From positions 2,826,394-2,890,393 of the forward strand of contig CP036432.1 of assembly GCA_007753675.1 (NCBI GenBank): a stretch of 64,000 bases of DNA, written 5' to 3'. Both the position numbers and the translations under genes were made by a program. Positions within the stretch are counted from its first letter, which is position 1. Every line of letters begins with the position of its first letter. The notes beneath the pieces were generated by a model, which worked only from the letters and a program-made list of their open reading frames with translations, was not told where the DNA came from and did not search any database. Source of the DNA: Stieleria magnilauensis. GTDB taxonomy: Bacteria > Planctomycetota > Planctomycetia > Pirellulales > Pirellulaceae. This document shows positions 1-8,380 of the stretch, piece after piece.

Positions 1-1
1 T

Positions 2-118
2 AGCGGTAGGGCGCGAGCCCTCCGGTGTTTCGGGAACGATGAGGGACCGGAGGGCTTGCGCCCTGCCGCGAACAACACGAAAAACGCAGGGAATAAATGC
101 TTCACAGCATTGCCTGGC
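2..118. repeat. Dispersed palindromic repeat, copy 1
   Basis: An inverted repeat occupies 2-69: the arm around AGGGCGCGAGCCCTCCGGT pairs with the arm around ACCGGAGGGCTTGCGCCCT. The tail at 92-113 (AATAAATGCTTCACAGC and following) also recurs. The same palindrome with the same tail is found at 5987-6080, so this is a dispersed repeat unit rather than a local terminator. No coding potential is evident. Confidence 0.8.
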
Positions 119-163
119 CGGGTGGGTCAAGGAGCGTCAGCGACGATGGCCCACCAAAAAAGC

Positions 164-943
164 TTAGCGACCGTCGCGGAGTCGATAGCCGAGGAAATTG
201 TCGAGTTCCGTTTCGGCTTCGATCTTGGCGATCGTGTCTTCGATGTCGTATTCGACCCGGTGGAAGAAGACTTGCTGCTGGTCGTAGATGACATAGCAGC
301 TGCGCGGGTCCAGATCCCGTGGCTGGCCGACGCTGCCGACATTGATCATCAGCCGGGCCGACGGATCACTGACGTCGTAGCCTTCGGGCACCTCGCCCGG
401 CCGAATGAAATTCAGGTCGGTGGTAAAAATCCCGGGGACGTGGGTGTGGCCTTGGAAGCACAAATGGGGGACCAGCGAAAACAGCTTTTCCATTTTCTTG
501 CTGTTCTGGATGTCTTCGGGCATCACGTATTCGTTGGTCGGCCCGCGTGGTGACCCGTGCACGAACAGGACGTTTTCTTCGCGGATCGTTCGTGGCAGAC
601 CACACAAGAAATCCAGCCGACGTCGTGACGCGGAGGGCTGTTGATCGTCTCCTGCGGCAGCCCCGGCATGGTTTTCCAGTTTGCTGCGCGTCCAAAAGAT
701 GGCCTGTTCGGCCGCGGCATTGAAGCCTTCGGGATCGAACAGGGCGCTGCTGTCGTGGTTGCCGAGCACACAGAACCCGAACTCCATCACGACATCGAGG
801 CACTCGCAGGGCTGGGGGCCGTAACCGACGACGTCGCCCAAGCACACGATGCGATCGACCTGTTGGGTTTGAACATGCGCCAACACGGCCTGGAGCGCAG
901 TCAGGTTGCCGTGAATATCGCTTAGAATCGCGGTTCGGGTCAC
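164..943 (-). CDS. Metallophosphoesterase, calcineurin-like (paralog 2 of tandem pair)
   Basis: A 259-residue cytoplasmic-looking phosphoesterase of the YfcE/MJ0936-type calcineurin-like superfamily. The metal-binding motifs are all visible: SDIHGN near residue 8, CLGDVVGYGP near 34, LGNHD near 61, VHGSPR near 127 and GHTH near 167. The family hydrolyses phosphomonoesters or phosphodiesters with a dinuclear metal centre; the substrate cannot be read from sequence. The start is GTG at 943, which directly abuts the TAA stop of the upstream paralog (TAAGTG), so the two are almost certainly translated from one message. A C-terminal segment unlike the family core is shared with its neighbour, which points to local duplication. 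Confidence 0.88.
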   Translation of the reverse strand: MTRTAILSDIHGNLTALQAVLAHVQTQQVDRIVCLGDVVGYGPQPCECLDVVMEFGFCVLGNHDSSALFDPEGFNAAAEQAIFWTRSKLENHAGAAAGDDQQPSASRRRLDFLCGLPRTIREENVLFVHGSPRGPTNEYVMPEDIQNSKKMEKLFSLVPHLCFQGHTHVPGIFTTDLNFIRPGEVPEGYDVSDPSARLMINVGSVGQPRDLDPRSCYVIYDQQQVFFHRVEYDIEDTIAKIEAETELDNFLGYRLRDGR

Positions 944-1711
944 TTAACGTCCGTGTTTGATGCGGTCGCCGAGTTGATCAGACAAGTCGGCTTCGGCGTA
1001 GATCTTGTTGGCTGTCGTCTCAATGTCGTATTCGACTCTGCGGTAGGTCACTGTGGGGCCACCGGCGGCGTCTTTGTCCAAGATGACATAGCACGCCCGA
1101 TTGTCTTCGTCCCGCGGTTGGCCGACGCTGCCGACGTTGATCATCGCTTTTTCGCTGGTCAGCTGATAATGGTAGTCGCATTCATCGGGCTGGATGAATT
1201 CGCAGTTCGTCGTGAAGATCCCCGGCAGATGGGTGTGTCCCATGAAGCAGTATTGCTTGACTTTGCCGAACAGGATTTCCATTTTTCGCTGATCGAAGAT
1301 GTACTCCGGAAAAACGTACTCGTTGGTCGGGTCCCGTGGCGAGCCGTGGACGAACTTGAATTGATCGTCGTCGTGGTAGCGTGGCAATTCGCCGAGGAAG
1401 TCCCAGCGTCCGTTGACCTGGGCGGCGCTACCGGGGCCGTTATCCAATTGGTCACGTGTCCAGTAGATCGCCTGCAGCGCCATCGGGTTGAAGCCGTCGG
1501 GATCGAACAAGGCCGCCTGATCGTGGTTTCCCAGGATCGTGACCGTGCAGTTCTTCATCACCTGGTCCAAGCATTCGCAGGGATTGGGCCCATAGCCAAT
1601 GATGTCCCCCAAGCAGTAAATTTCATCTACCGATTGGGAACGGATATCGGCCAGAACCGCGAGCAGCGCTTCAAGGTTGCCGTGAATGTCGCTGATCAGG
1701 GCTCGCTTCAC
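944..1711 (-). CDS. Metallophosphoesterase, calcineurin-like (paralog 1 of tandem pair)
   Basis: A 255-residue phosphoesterase, clearly paralogous to the gene immediately downstream, with the same motif order: SDIHGN, CLGDIIGYGP, LGNHD, VHGSPR and GHTH. Roughly half the residues match the downstream copy by eye, including the C-terminal block beginning MINVGSVGQPRD. The start is GTG at 1711, preceded by an AGGA ribosome-binding site about nine bases upstream. It is the first gene of a two-gene operon, divergent from tsaB across a gap of about 170 bp that should hold both promoters. Two closely coupled copies could give a heterodimer or diverged substrate use; this is inference. Confidence 0.88.
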   Translation of the reverse strand: MKRALISDIHGNLEALLAVLADIRSQSVDEIYCLGDIIGYGPNPCECLDQVMKNCTVTILGNHDQAALFDPDGFNPMALQAIYWTRDQLDNGPGSAAQVNGRWDFLGELPRYHDDDQFKFVHGSPRDPTNEYVFPEYIFDQRKMEILFGKVKQYCFMGHTHLPGIFTTNCEFIQPDECDYHYQLTSEKAMINVGSVGQPRDEDNRACYVILDKDAAGGPTVTYRRVEYDIETTANKIYAEADLSDQLGDRIKHGR

Positions 1712-1885
1712 TGTGTTGGTCCTGGCGGGGAAATAAGGGCTGACGTTTTAAAATGGCGTTCTACTAAACGAATCCATCGGGTCAGCGAATTGTAAAGGTA
1801 ATCAAATTTTCGCGACAATCCCACGGCAGAGACGCGAATCGGAGCATCGGACGCCGCATTATTTCTAGTTTCGTTACGACCATTG

Positions 1886-2614
1886 ATGATTCAGCTCGCC
1901 CTCGAAACCACCGGAACCAACGGATCGCTTGCGGTATTGGACGGCAAATCCGTGCTGTGGGATTGCCGATTCGGTGTCCTGCGACGGACCGCCGCAGACA
2001 TCGCCTGCCAATTGGACACCTCGCTTCGCTGGTGCGAGGACCGCGGCTTGAGCCTGGACGCGATCTCGGTGGCGGTGGGCCCGGGATCGTTCACCGGCCT
2101 GCGAATCGCAATCACCACGGCCAAAACGCTCGCCTACGCGCTCGCTCTGCCCGTGATCCCGGTCGGATCGTTGGCGGCCATCGCTGCGGTGAACCTGCCG
2201 GACCGCCAACTGGGGGAAAGCAGCGCCGCGAACGTCCTGGTCGGACTCAACGCCTACCGTCGCCAAGTCTTCGCGGCCGAATTCTCCCGCGAGGAACTGT
2301 GCCGCGACAATTTGATCCACCACTGTCATGATCGCGCCGAGGTGGTTTCCAGGCAAGACTGGGACCTGCGGGTGGCCGACAAACTCGACCGTTCCGATTG
2401 GGCGATCGCGGGGGATCGCTCCATTGTTTCCGATCAGGTCGCCGAAACGTTGCACCCGGTCGAACCTTGCGACGCGGTTGGCGTCGGGTGGGTCGCGGCC
2501 GGTCTGGTCGCCGGATCGACTAGCCAGCCGCCGGCCTGCTACGCCGATCCGTTTTCTTTGGCCGCCCGCTATCTCAAGCTGAGTGCGGCTGAGGAGAAGG
2601 CAGCTTCACGCTGA
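1886..2614 (+). CDS. tsaB: tRNA threonylcarbamoyladenosine biosynthesis protein TsaB
   Basis: A TsaB/YeaZ homolog of the ASKHA ATPase fold. The N-terminus MIQLALETTGTNGSLAV and the segment AVGPGSFTGLRIAI near residue 68 are diagnostic. TsaB is a non-catalytic partner of TsaD, TsaE and TsaC in making t6A at position 37 of ANN-decoding tRNAs. The ATG at 1886 is chosen over the TTG at 1883. The length of 242 residues is normal for TsaB. Its 3' end overlaps the convergent small gene at 2574-2915 by 41 bp. None of the other t6A genes lies in the window. Confidence 0.9.
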   Translation: MIQLALETTGTNGSLAVLDGKSVLWDCRFGVLRRTAADIACQLDTSLRWCEDRGLSLDAISVAVGPGSFTGLRIAITTAKTLAYALALPVIPVGSLAAIAAVNLPDRQLGESSAANVLVGLNAYRRQVFAAEFSREELCRDNLIHHCHDRAEVVSRQDWDLRVADKLDRSDWAIAGDRSIVSDQVAETLHPVEPCDAVGVGWVAAGLVAGSTSQPPACYADPFSLAARYLKLSAAEEKAASR

Positions 2615-2915
2615 TCGATTCCTGACTGCGACGCACGCCGTCGGTGCCGTAATAGATCGTCGTTTTTTTGCGATGATCGTAAACGGCGGTCAATTTCACA
2701 CTCCGCGGACCGTGCACGCAAAAATAAAGCCCACACGATTCTCCGCCCCGCAGCACTTGGCGACGGGTCATCGGGAACTGCCCCGGTTCCAATTGACCGA
2801 TCCGGCACAAGTAAGCTTCGACGTGTCGGCAGAATCTGTCGAATGAGACGGTTTGCGAAGAGAACCCGATCATATAGGCAAAATCACTTGGAAGTGGACG
2901 GATGTGGGGCGACAA
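2574..2915 (-). CDS. Conserved-looking small protein of unknown function
   Basis: A 113-residue protein that I do not recognise. It is basic and soluble-looking, with no signal peptide or membrane segment. The central segment GESCGLYFCVHGPRSVKLTAVYD followed by KKTTIYYGTDG alternates hydrophobic and polar residues as expected for a beta-rich fold. Codon use resembles the neighbours. It converges on tsaB with a 41-bp overlap, so the last codons of both genes share DNA. Confidence is moderate because only frame length and composition support it. Confidence 0.55.
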   Translation of the reverse strand: MSPHIRPLPSDFAYMIGFSSQTVSFDRFCRHVEAYLCRIGQLEPGQFPMTRRQVLRGGESCGLYFCVHGPRSVKLTAVYDHRKKTTIYYGTDGVRRSQESISVKLPSPQPHSA

Positions 2916-3011
2916 ATGGCCCGGCCGCGAGCCAACGCTCGGTGTCGACTCGACCGCTTAGCAGCGTTGGTATCGGCGGCGGCGGTACGGAAAATTAGTT
3001 TCCAAGAAAAG

Positions 3012-3665
3012 CTATAGGTGGGCGCGTCGAGCGTCTTGTTCGGTCACCCGCTGGAAAATGTCCCGCAAAATCCGTTGTTCCAGTGAAGTGTCGCGGCCCA
3101 GCGAAATCCAACCCAATGTCTGAGGGGAATCACCCGCCCCGCCGACCTGCCGCACGATCGTGCCGTCGTGACGCCGCGTCGCCGTCGTTTCGGTTGCGTA
3201 TTGCGTCCGATCGGTGTCTTCGAGATCTTTCTGCACGATCACTTCGACGCTGTAGCCCGCACCGCGCGGCCGGACGATGACGGTCGCCTTGCGACGGATC
3301 GATTGCAGCGTGCTCTGCAACGCTTCGAACCCTGCCGTGCTGTCCTTCCGCCACGGTTCCAACACCGACGCCCCGACGCGATACGATGTCTCCACTCGCC
3401 CGTCCAACAAAAAGTTGTTGGAGTTTTGAACGGGTTGCTCTCGCGAGATGCGAAAGTAGTCGTCCACCGTGTCGACCACCTGGGACCAAACAAATTGGTC
3501 GTCCAGCGGCGGCAACTCCAACGGGTTGGGAATGAATTGCTCCGGCGCGCGGCGATCCAATCGATAAGCCAACTGTCCGCATCCCTGGGACACCAGCAAC
3601 ACGCTCAACACCAACAGGACGGACGCTGTGTTCGGTAGTCGTGGGGTAAGCATCCTGCTTGCCAT
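3012..3665 (-). CDS. Putative lipoprotein of unknown function
   Basis: A 217-residue exported protein. The N-terminus is a lipoprotein signal: basic start, hydrophobic core SVLLVLSVLLVSQ, then lipobox SQGC with the cysteine near residue 29. The mature part has no motif I can name; it ends in a helical, charged stretch and contains the segment TVIVRPRGAGYSVEVIVQKD, which suggests a beta-strand domain. It lies 45 bp downstream of the PpiC-type isomerase gene on the same strand and is probably co-transcribed with it, consistent with an envelope role. Confidence 0.75.
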   Translation of the reverse strand: MASRMLTPRLPNTASVLLVLSVLLVSQGCGQLAYRLDRRAPEQFIPNPLELPPLDDQFVWSQVVDTVDDYFRISREQPVQNSNNFLLDGRVETSYRVGASVLEPWRKDSTAGFEALQSTLQSIRRKATVIVRPRGAGYSVEVIVQKDLEDTDRTQYATETTATRRHDGTIVRQVGGAGDSPQTLGWISLGRDTSLEQRILRDIFQRVTEQDARRAHL

Positions 3666-3710
3666 GGATGGAGTGGAGCGTAGCCAAAACCGCGAGCGGT
3701 TCGTCGATGG

Positions 3711-4913
3711 TTATCGAAAATCCGAATCGGATGCCGGCCGTGTCGCCGTGCTGGTCGGCCGCAACGGTTTCGCCCCGGGCACGTCGTCGGGATAGATCGA
3801 CCAGACGGGAACCTTCTTGCGCATCTCTTGCATCATCTTGGTTTGGGACGCCGCGACCTTTTCTTTTTTGATCTGCTCGCGAATGTCTTCCTGCACCTCA
3901 GCCAGCGGTGTCACGCCCGCTTCCTTCCGCTCCTGCACGCGAATGATGTGCAGCCCCTGCTCGTCTTCGATGATTTCACTCATCCTGTTGAGCGGAATCG
4001 AAAACACCTGTTCTTCGATCGGCTTGGACGCCAACGAACCCTTGCTCGTCCAGTCATGTTGCCCGCCATCAGCGGCAAAGGGTTCTTCGCTCTTTTTTCG
4101 AGCGGTCTCTTTCCAGCCTTCATTGAAGTGGACTTCACGACCAATTTCGATGATCAATTTCCGCACTTCCTCGCGTGAGGAATGGTTGGCGAACAGCACC
4201 GAGAGTTGTTCCCAGCGTGCTTTGGCAGGGTGTCGATAGGTATCGATGTCTTGTTGGTAGGACGCATTGATTTCGGCGATCGTCACGGTGGGATCTTTTT
4301 CGATCTTGCTGCGCATGTACATGTGACCGAGCATCATGTCGGTGAATTCACGCTGACGTGCCCGCAAGGACGTTCCGGTTTCACGCAGCTTGGCATCGAG
4401 TTCCGTCAGGTCTTCGGTCCCGTATTTTTCTTTCAGTCCTTCCAGCTCGTTTTCGAAGAACATCTGCCGCGCCCGGCTGGTCATCATCTCGCTGACTTCG
4501 CGTCGTTTCGAAGCTGCTTGGGTGCCGACTTGTTCCAGCAAGAACGATTCGCTCATCATCTTGGTCTGGATCGCCTGGGTCAGCGCACCGCGGGCCAGAT
4601 TCATTCTCGCCGGGGCAAGTTGCTCCGGGGGTAACTTCAGGTTTTGTTCCTTAAGCACTTGCTGGATTCGGCCGTCGACTTTCGGCTGGATGTCACCCCA
4701 CAAGATCGGCGATTGGCCCACGACGGCCATGATGGTGGCCGGGTCATCGGGCAGCGGCGCGAGATCCGCCGGCGGCGGCGCGGGGATTTGACCGTGCACC
4801 GCGCAGGTCGATGGAATGGAAACGCAGGTCAACACGGCAACGGCCAACAGTCGCAGCGCTGACTGGGCGGTCACCGATCGTGGTGGCGAAGAGGGTTGGT
4901 TGGAAAGCATCAT
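3711..4913 (-). CDS. Periplasmic peptidyl-prolyl isomerase, PpiC/SurA-like
   Basis: A 400-residue secreted protein with an N-terminal signal (hydrophobic core LRLLAVAVLTCVSI) and a SurA/PrsA-like chaperone region rich in long amphipathic helices. The parvulin-type rotamase domain lies in the C-terminal half: an entry segment near 235 (YRHPAKARWEQLSVLF), then the stretch from about 285 to 345 that includes GSLASKPIEEQVFSI and EDEQGLHIIRVQERK, characteristic of PpiC domains. Such proteins catalyse proline isomerisation and hold unfolded envelope proteins. A proline-rich tail follows. It is the first gene of a probable operon with the lipoprotein downstream. Confidence 0.85.
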   Translation of the reverse strand: MMLSNQPSSPPRSVTAQSALRLLAVAVLTCVSIPSTCAVHGQIPAPPPADLAPLPDDPATIMAVVGQSPILWGDIQPKVDGRIQQVLKEQNLKLPPEQLAPARMNLARGALTQAIQTKMMSESFLLEQVGTQAASKRREVSEMMTSRARQMFFENELEGLKEKYGTEDLTELDAKLRETGTSLRARQREFTDMMLGHMYMRSKIEKDPTVTIAEINASYQQDIDTYRHPAKARWEQLSVLFANHSSREEVRKLIIEIGREVHFNEGWKETARKKSEEPFAADGGQHDWTSKGSLASKPIEEQVFSIPLNRMSEIIEDEQGLHIIRVQERKEAGVTPLAEVQEDIREQIKKEKVAASQTKMMQEMRKKVPVWSIYPDDVPGAKPLRPTSTATRPASDSDFR

Positions 4914-5297
4914 CCGCCCGCAGCGAAATGGTGGTGGTGAACGGGTTGAAGTGCCTTGTAAGCTGCACCAACGGCTGAAAACAAGGTCAGTCGCGGGTGC
5001 TGGTCCAGAGCCTGGGCACGCGTCGTCGGGAATGAAATCCAGATCGCCATTGACAGCACCACCGGTGGGCGACTATTTCGGCGTTCATGGCTTGGACCTG
5101 ACGGCCGCCGACGCGACCGAACCAGGCCAAAACCCGATGAAAACACCAACACACAGGCGGATATTCGAACGTAGGCAAACGTTTTGCGGGAATCGTTTCC
5201 TGTCCTTTCATTTGAAAGGTCGGAGCGTTCAATGCGACTGACGACGGTTTCTGGGTCAACCGTCTTCGGTAGCTGCTCCACTTCGGACATCCGCCCG

Positions 5298-5328
5298 CAT
5301 CGGGGCGCTGCACCGCAGCGCCCCGATG
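5298..5328. repeat. Perfect 14-bp inverted repeat
   Basis: The arm CATCGGGGCGCTGC (5298-5311) and its exact reverse complement (5315-5328) are separated by ACC. There is no T-run on either side, so it is not a standard intrinsic terminator. It may be a short member of a dispersed hairpin family or a protein site. Confidence 0.75.
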
Positions 5329-5589
5329 CTCGATACACCATCGTCTTGAATGGCAAGACTTCTGAAGCGACCTTGGTGCAGAGGTCCGCGACCCACGCCT
5401 CATCGAGCACCTTTGCAAACGCAAGAAGATCTCGTTCCTTCTGAACAATCGGCATGCCCCCCCCGCTTCGTCAGCTCGCGGTGATCGTGGCATTGCAACC
5501 GAAGCCGTTTGCCAACCAAAGTCTGCCCCCTCTCGTTTGTTCTGACGTTTCCAAGATTCCGTTTTCGTCGGGGCCGCATTGGCTTCGAA

Positions 5590-5714
5590 GAATGGTCAAA
5601 AAATGGGGTGGTCAAAACATGTTGGTCCCGGAAAGGTGGCTGCTGCTCATTGACTCCATTTTTTGACCAATCAATTTTTTGACCAATCAATCGTTTGACC
5701 AATCAATCGTTTGC
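5590..5714. repeat. Multi-unit hairpin repeat of the GGGGCAAAAC family, diverged
   Basis: Two units reading GGTCAAAA with ATG spacing (5593-5621) face at least four inverted units, TTTTTTGACCAATCAA-like, at 5661-5714, ending in GTTTGCCCCC. This is the same architecture as the elements near 22875 and 40748, but with more inverted units and a T replacing one G. Confidence 0.6.
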
Positions 5715-5986
5715 CCCCAGCCCATCCGCCGGGCATAAAAGGTGCGACACACCCGTCGATTGGGTGGGCAGCCTAAAAAAATACCCTTCCCGGCTGAATT
5801 GACGGGCACCTCCAAGCACAATGGCGCGTCAAAACAGTCTCACCGAGCAGTTTGGAATGCCTGAAAATGACACTCTGGGCGGGGTTTTGGTGCACGTTAC
5901 GCCTTCTGCAGTGGTCGTTTGGCTGCGTCCGAACCTGTTCCCCCTTGCGCGGTGAAGCATTAATTTCCCGTGTTTTTCGAGGTTTT

Positions 5987-6080
5987 AGCGGCAGGGCGCA
6001 AGCCCTCCGGTTCACCAGCGTTACCCGAACACCGGAGGGCTCCCGCCCTACCGCTAATAAATGCTTCATAGCGTTGCATC
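5987..6080. repeat. Dispersed palindromic repeat, copy 2
   Basis: The palindrome at 5987-6055 matches copy 1 at 2-69, and the tail AATAAATGCTTCATAGC at 6056-6072 matches the copy 1 tail. The ATG inside this tail (6061) opens the reading frame of the following surface-protein gene, but because the tail is part of the repeat the true start is more likely downstream. Confidence 0.8.
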
Positions 6081-6102
6081 CCCTCCTCCCGCAGCAAGCT
6101 CC

Positions 6103-8337
6103 ATGTGGCCCCGTAGCCTGACTGGCAAACGCAGACGACCGCTTAGAAATCGGTCCACGACGCCATCGATTCGGTCGCGACGTCACCGCGTGGAAACCTT
6201 GGAGGACCGTCGGTTGTTGGTCGCGACGATTTCGGTCACCGCCGAATCGCCGGTCGCGATCGCCGAAGACCCGCTCAAACGCATCGTCTATTCGATGACG
6301 CGTGATGAGACCGAGGACTTTCTGACGGTCAAGTTTGAACTCTCCGGTGACGCCCTCTACGACGTCGACTATACCGCTCGCGAGATCACGAACGACACGA
6401 TTTTCTTCCCCGACGAACCTCCGGCGACCGGACCGGTGACCGCGACGGCGACGTTCTATCCGGGCGAGTCGACCGTCAAGCTGTCGGTCAAGCCGATCCG
6501 GGACAACCTGATCGAACGTGACGAAAACATCGTCGTGACGATCGTCGCGGCGGACGAGTTTGGACCGGTCTACGGCGCCGCCGCTCATTTCGTCACCCGA
6601 CGGCAAACTGATTATTATGTCGTCGATGATGAAAATCGGTTGGCCACCGTGGACGTCGACACCGGTTGTGTGCACGTCCTCGGCACGATTGCCGCCCCCC
6701 AAACGATCACCGACATCGCGTTCACCGACGACGGTGACCTGATCGCGCTCACGGCGGATCGCTTGTACGAAGTGCACCCAGACCAAATCAACGCCGGCGT
6801 GATCGCATCGACCTTCATCAACTTCCACGGCATCCCCCGCGCCAATGCCCTGATCGACAGTCGCAACGGCGACTTCGGCAGCGAATCGGGTGACCTGTTT
6901 GCCGTCGGCGCCAACTTCCTCGATCTCAAACTTTTGGATCTGGAAAAGTCCGGCAATCTGCTCGTCCTTCACAACGTGACCACGGTCTTCGATATCGACG
7001 GTGCACTGGCGGCCCGTCTACTGGCAAGCGATTACAAATCCAGCGGTGATCTCGATTACCTTTCGGCGGGGCACTTGGTGCTTTCGGCACGACGCCCCAG
7101 TGAGAGCTTTGATTCCCTGATCGAAATCCAGACGCCGGGGACCGGTGGCACGATCGAGAATGCCCCTAAACCCGCGCAAGATCCGGGCGAGAACTTTATC
7201 GACGTTTACGGGCTCGCGTTGGACGGCAACGACAGCTTCGCGTTTGCCGGACACACGCTTCTGTCGGTCAACCAGTTCACCCGTGACGCGTCGCGTGAAT
7301 TGGAAATGACCGGACGCCCCTACCTGGTCGGCACAATGGCGTCGGCGGTCGGAACCATCATCGGCGACCCGGCCGATCCCCCAGTCGTCAGGCTCAACAC
7401 GCTTCGTAGCGACCCCGGCAACCTGCCGCATGGGACGCAACCCACATCTTGGATCCGGCAACGCAGTCAGTTGCGTGACATCGTGATCGAACTTGGAGCC
7501 AGCATCCCAAGCATTCCCTCCGGCGGGATGGTGTTGACCAATTTGGGAGTGACGGGGTTCGAAACGCCCGTCGAGATCACGCTGCGGAACGATCAAGTCA
7601 CCTTTGTACCGGGTAGTACGACGATCACGATCCAGTTGGACCAGGGACAGCTACCCGATGGCCGCTACCGATTGGTGCTTTCACCGGCCGTCACCTCCGG
7701 CCCCCAATTCACATGGACCGGCGATCGGATCAACCGGTTCTTCGTCTTGAAGGGGGATTGGAACGGCAATGCCCGCGTCGACCTGTTGGACTTTGCGACG
7801 TTCGCCTACTGGTTCGGCAACTCGACCAGCGTGGCGCCACCGTACGTGGATTTGAATCATTCCGGCATCGTGGATGTCGGCGATTTTGCCCCCTTTGAAA
7901 ACCAATATGCCGACCTAGTGGCACTGCCGGGTGCGCCCGATCCGGTGACTCCGGACCTGGTCAGCAAAGCGGAACTCGATCGGGCGCTCACCTCGGTGCT
8001 CAATCCGCTGAATGTCAACGGTCGCGATCAGGTTTCTCCGCTCGATGCCTTGAACGTGATCAATCGACTCGCATCGGGTTTTCCGACGGCGACCGATTGG
8101 CGTTTCGATGTCAACCGCGATGGGGACATCACGCCACGCGATGCGCTCCACGTCCTGAATTTCTTGGCCCTGCAACCGCCACCGCCAGCCGGGCAAGCGA
8201 CGTCGCAGCCGCCGACACGTTCGTCGGTCGCTGTGCCGAGTCCATTGATTGATCCCGATGATGACGATGATCGTCTGCGACCGGAAAGGGTGGATCAATG
8301 GTTCGCTGCCTGGGACGGCATCGGATCGTTCCAGTGA
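6103..8337 (+). CDS. Surface protein with Calx-beta domain and C-terminal dockerins
   Basis: A protein of about 744 residues. The N-terminus is Arg-rich and followed by VETLEDRRLLVA, the planctomycete motif found at the start of many large exported proteins. A Calx-beta-like domain follows (AEDPLKRIVYSMTRDETEDF to about DENIVVTIVAAD), then a long beta-rich region with strand-loop units resembling a propeller. Two dockerin-like Ca2+-binding repeat pairs close the protein: GDWNGNARVDLLDFATFAYW with VDLNHSGIVDVGDFA, and LNVNGRDQVSPLDALNVINR with FDVNRDGDITPRDALHVLN. I place the start at ATG 6103 because the earlier ATG at 6061 lies in a dispersed repeat. Dockerins normally bind cohesins; the partner in planctomycetes is not known to me. 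Confidence 0.82.
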   Translation: MWPRSLTGKRRRPLRNRSTTPSIRSRRHRVETLEDRRLLVATISVTAESPVAIAEDPLKRIVYSMTRDETEDFLTVKFELSGDALYDVDYTAREITNDTIFFPDEPPATGPVTATATFYPGESTVKLSVKPIRDNLIERDENIVVTIVAADEFGPVYGAAAHFVTRRQTDYYVVDDENRLATVDVDTGCVHVLGTIAAPQTITDIAFTDDGDLIALTADRLYEVHPDQINAGVIASTFINFHGIPRANALIDSRNGDFGSESGDLFAVGANFLDLKLLDLEKSGNLLVLHNVTTVFDIDGALAARLLASDYKSSGDLDYLSAGHLVLSARRPSESFDSLIEIQTPGTGGTIENAPKPAQDPGENFIDVYGLALDGNDSFAFAGHTLLSVNQFTRDASRELEMTGRPYLVGTMASAVGTIIGDPADPPVVRLNTLRSDPGNLPHGTQPTSWIRQRSQLRDIVIELGASIPSIPSGGMVLTNLGVTGFETPVEITLRNDQVTFVPGSTTITIQLDQGQLPDGRYRLVLSPAVTSGPQFTWTGDRINRFFVLKGDWNGNARVDLLDFATFAYWFGNSTSVAPPYVDLNHSGIVDVGDFAPFENQYADLVALPGAPDPVTPDLVSKAELDRALTSVLNPLNVNGRDQVSPLDALNVINRLASGFPTATDWRFDVNRDGDITPRDALHVLNFLALQPPPPAGQATSQPPTRSSVAVPSPLIDPDDDDDRLRPERVDQWFAAWDGIGSFQ

Positions 8338-8380
8338 CATCTTGATCGCACACACCCGTCACGCCCAGCGTGAACTATTC

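Larger units (their letters stand above)
4914..5986. other. Gene-poor interval with hairpin repeats
   Basis: I find no convincing gene in this 1.07-kb stretch. The open frames on the minus strand lack family features and carry no typical start. It holds a perfect 14-bp hairpin at 5298-5328 and a cluster of GGTCAAAA-type units at 5590-5714, both listed separately. The rest looks like unstructured intergenic DNA upstream of the PpiC gene and of the dockerin gene. Confidence 0.6.

Noticed and set aside
953..1795. A 280-residue open frame antisense to the first metallophosphoesterase gene
   Set aside because: It mirrors the codon pattern of a real gene on the other strand and has no family features.
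4910..5493. Long overlapping frames on the minus strand upstream of the PpiC gene
   Set aside because: No recognisable domain, no ribosome-binding site, and the frames include the 14-bp hairpin.
5773..6972. A 399-residue minus-strand frame over the 5' part of the dockerin gene
   Set aside because: Arg- and Asp-rich composition is typical of an antisense shadow in high-GC DNA; the plus strand has clear domains.
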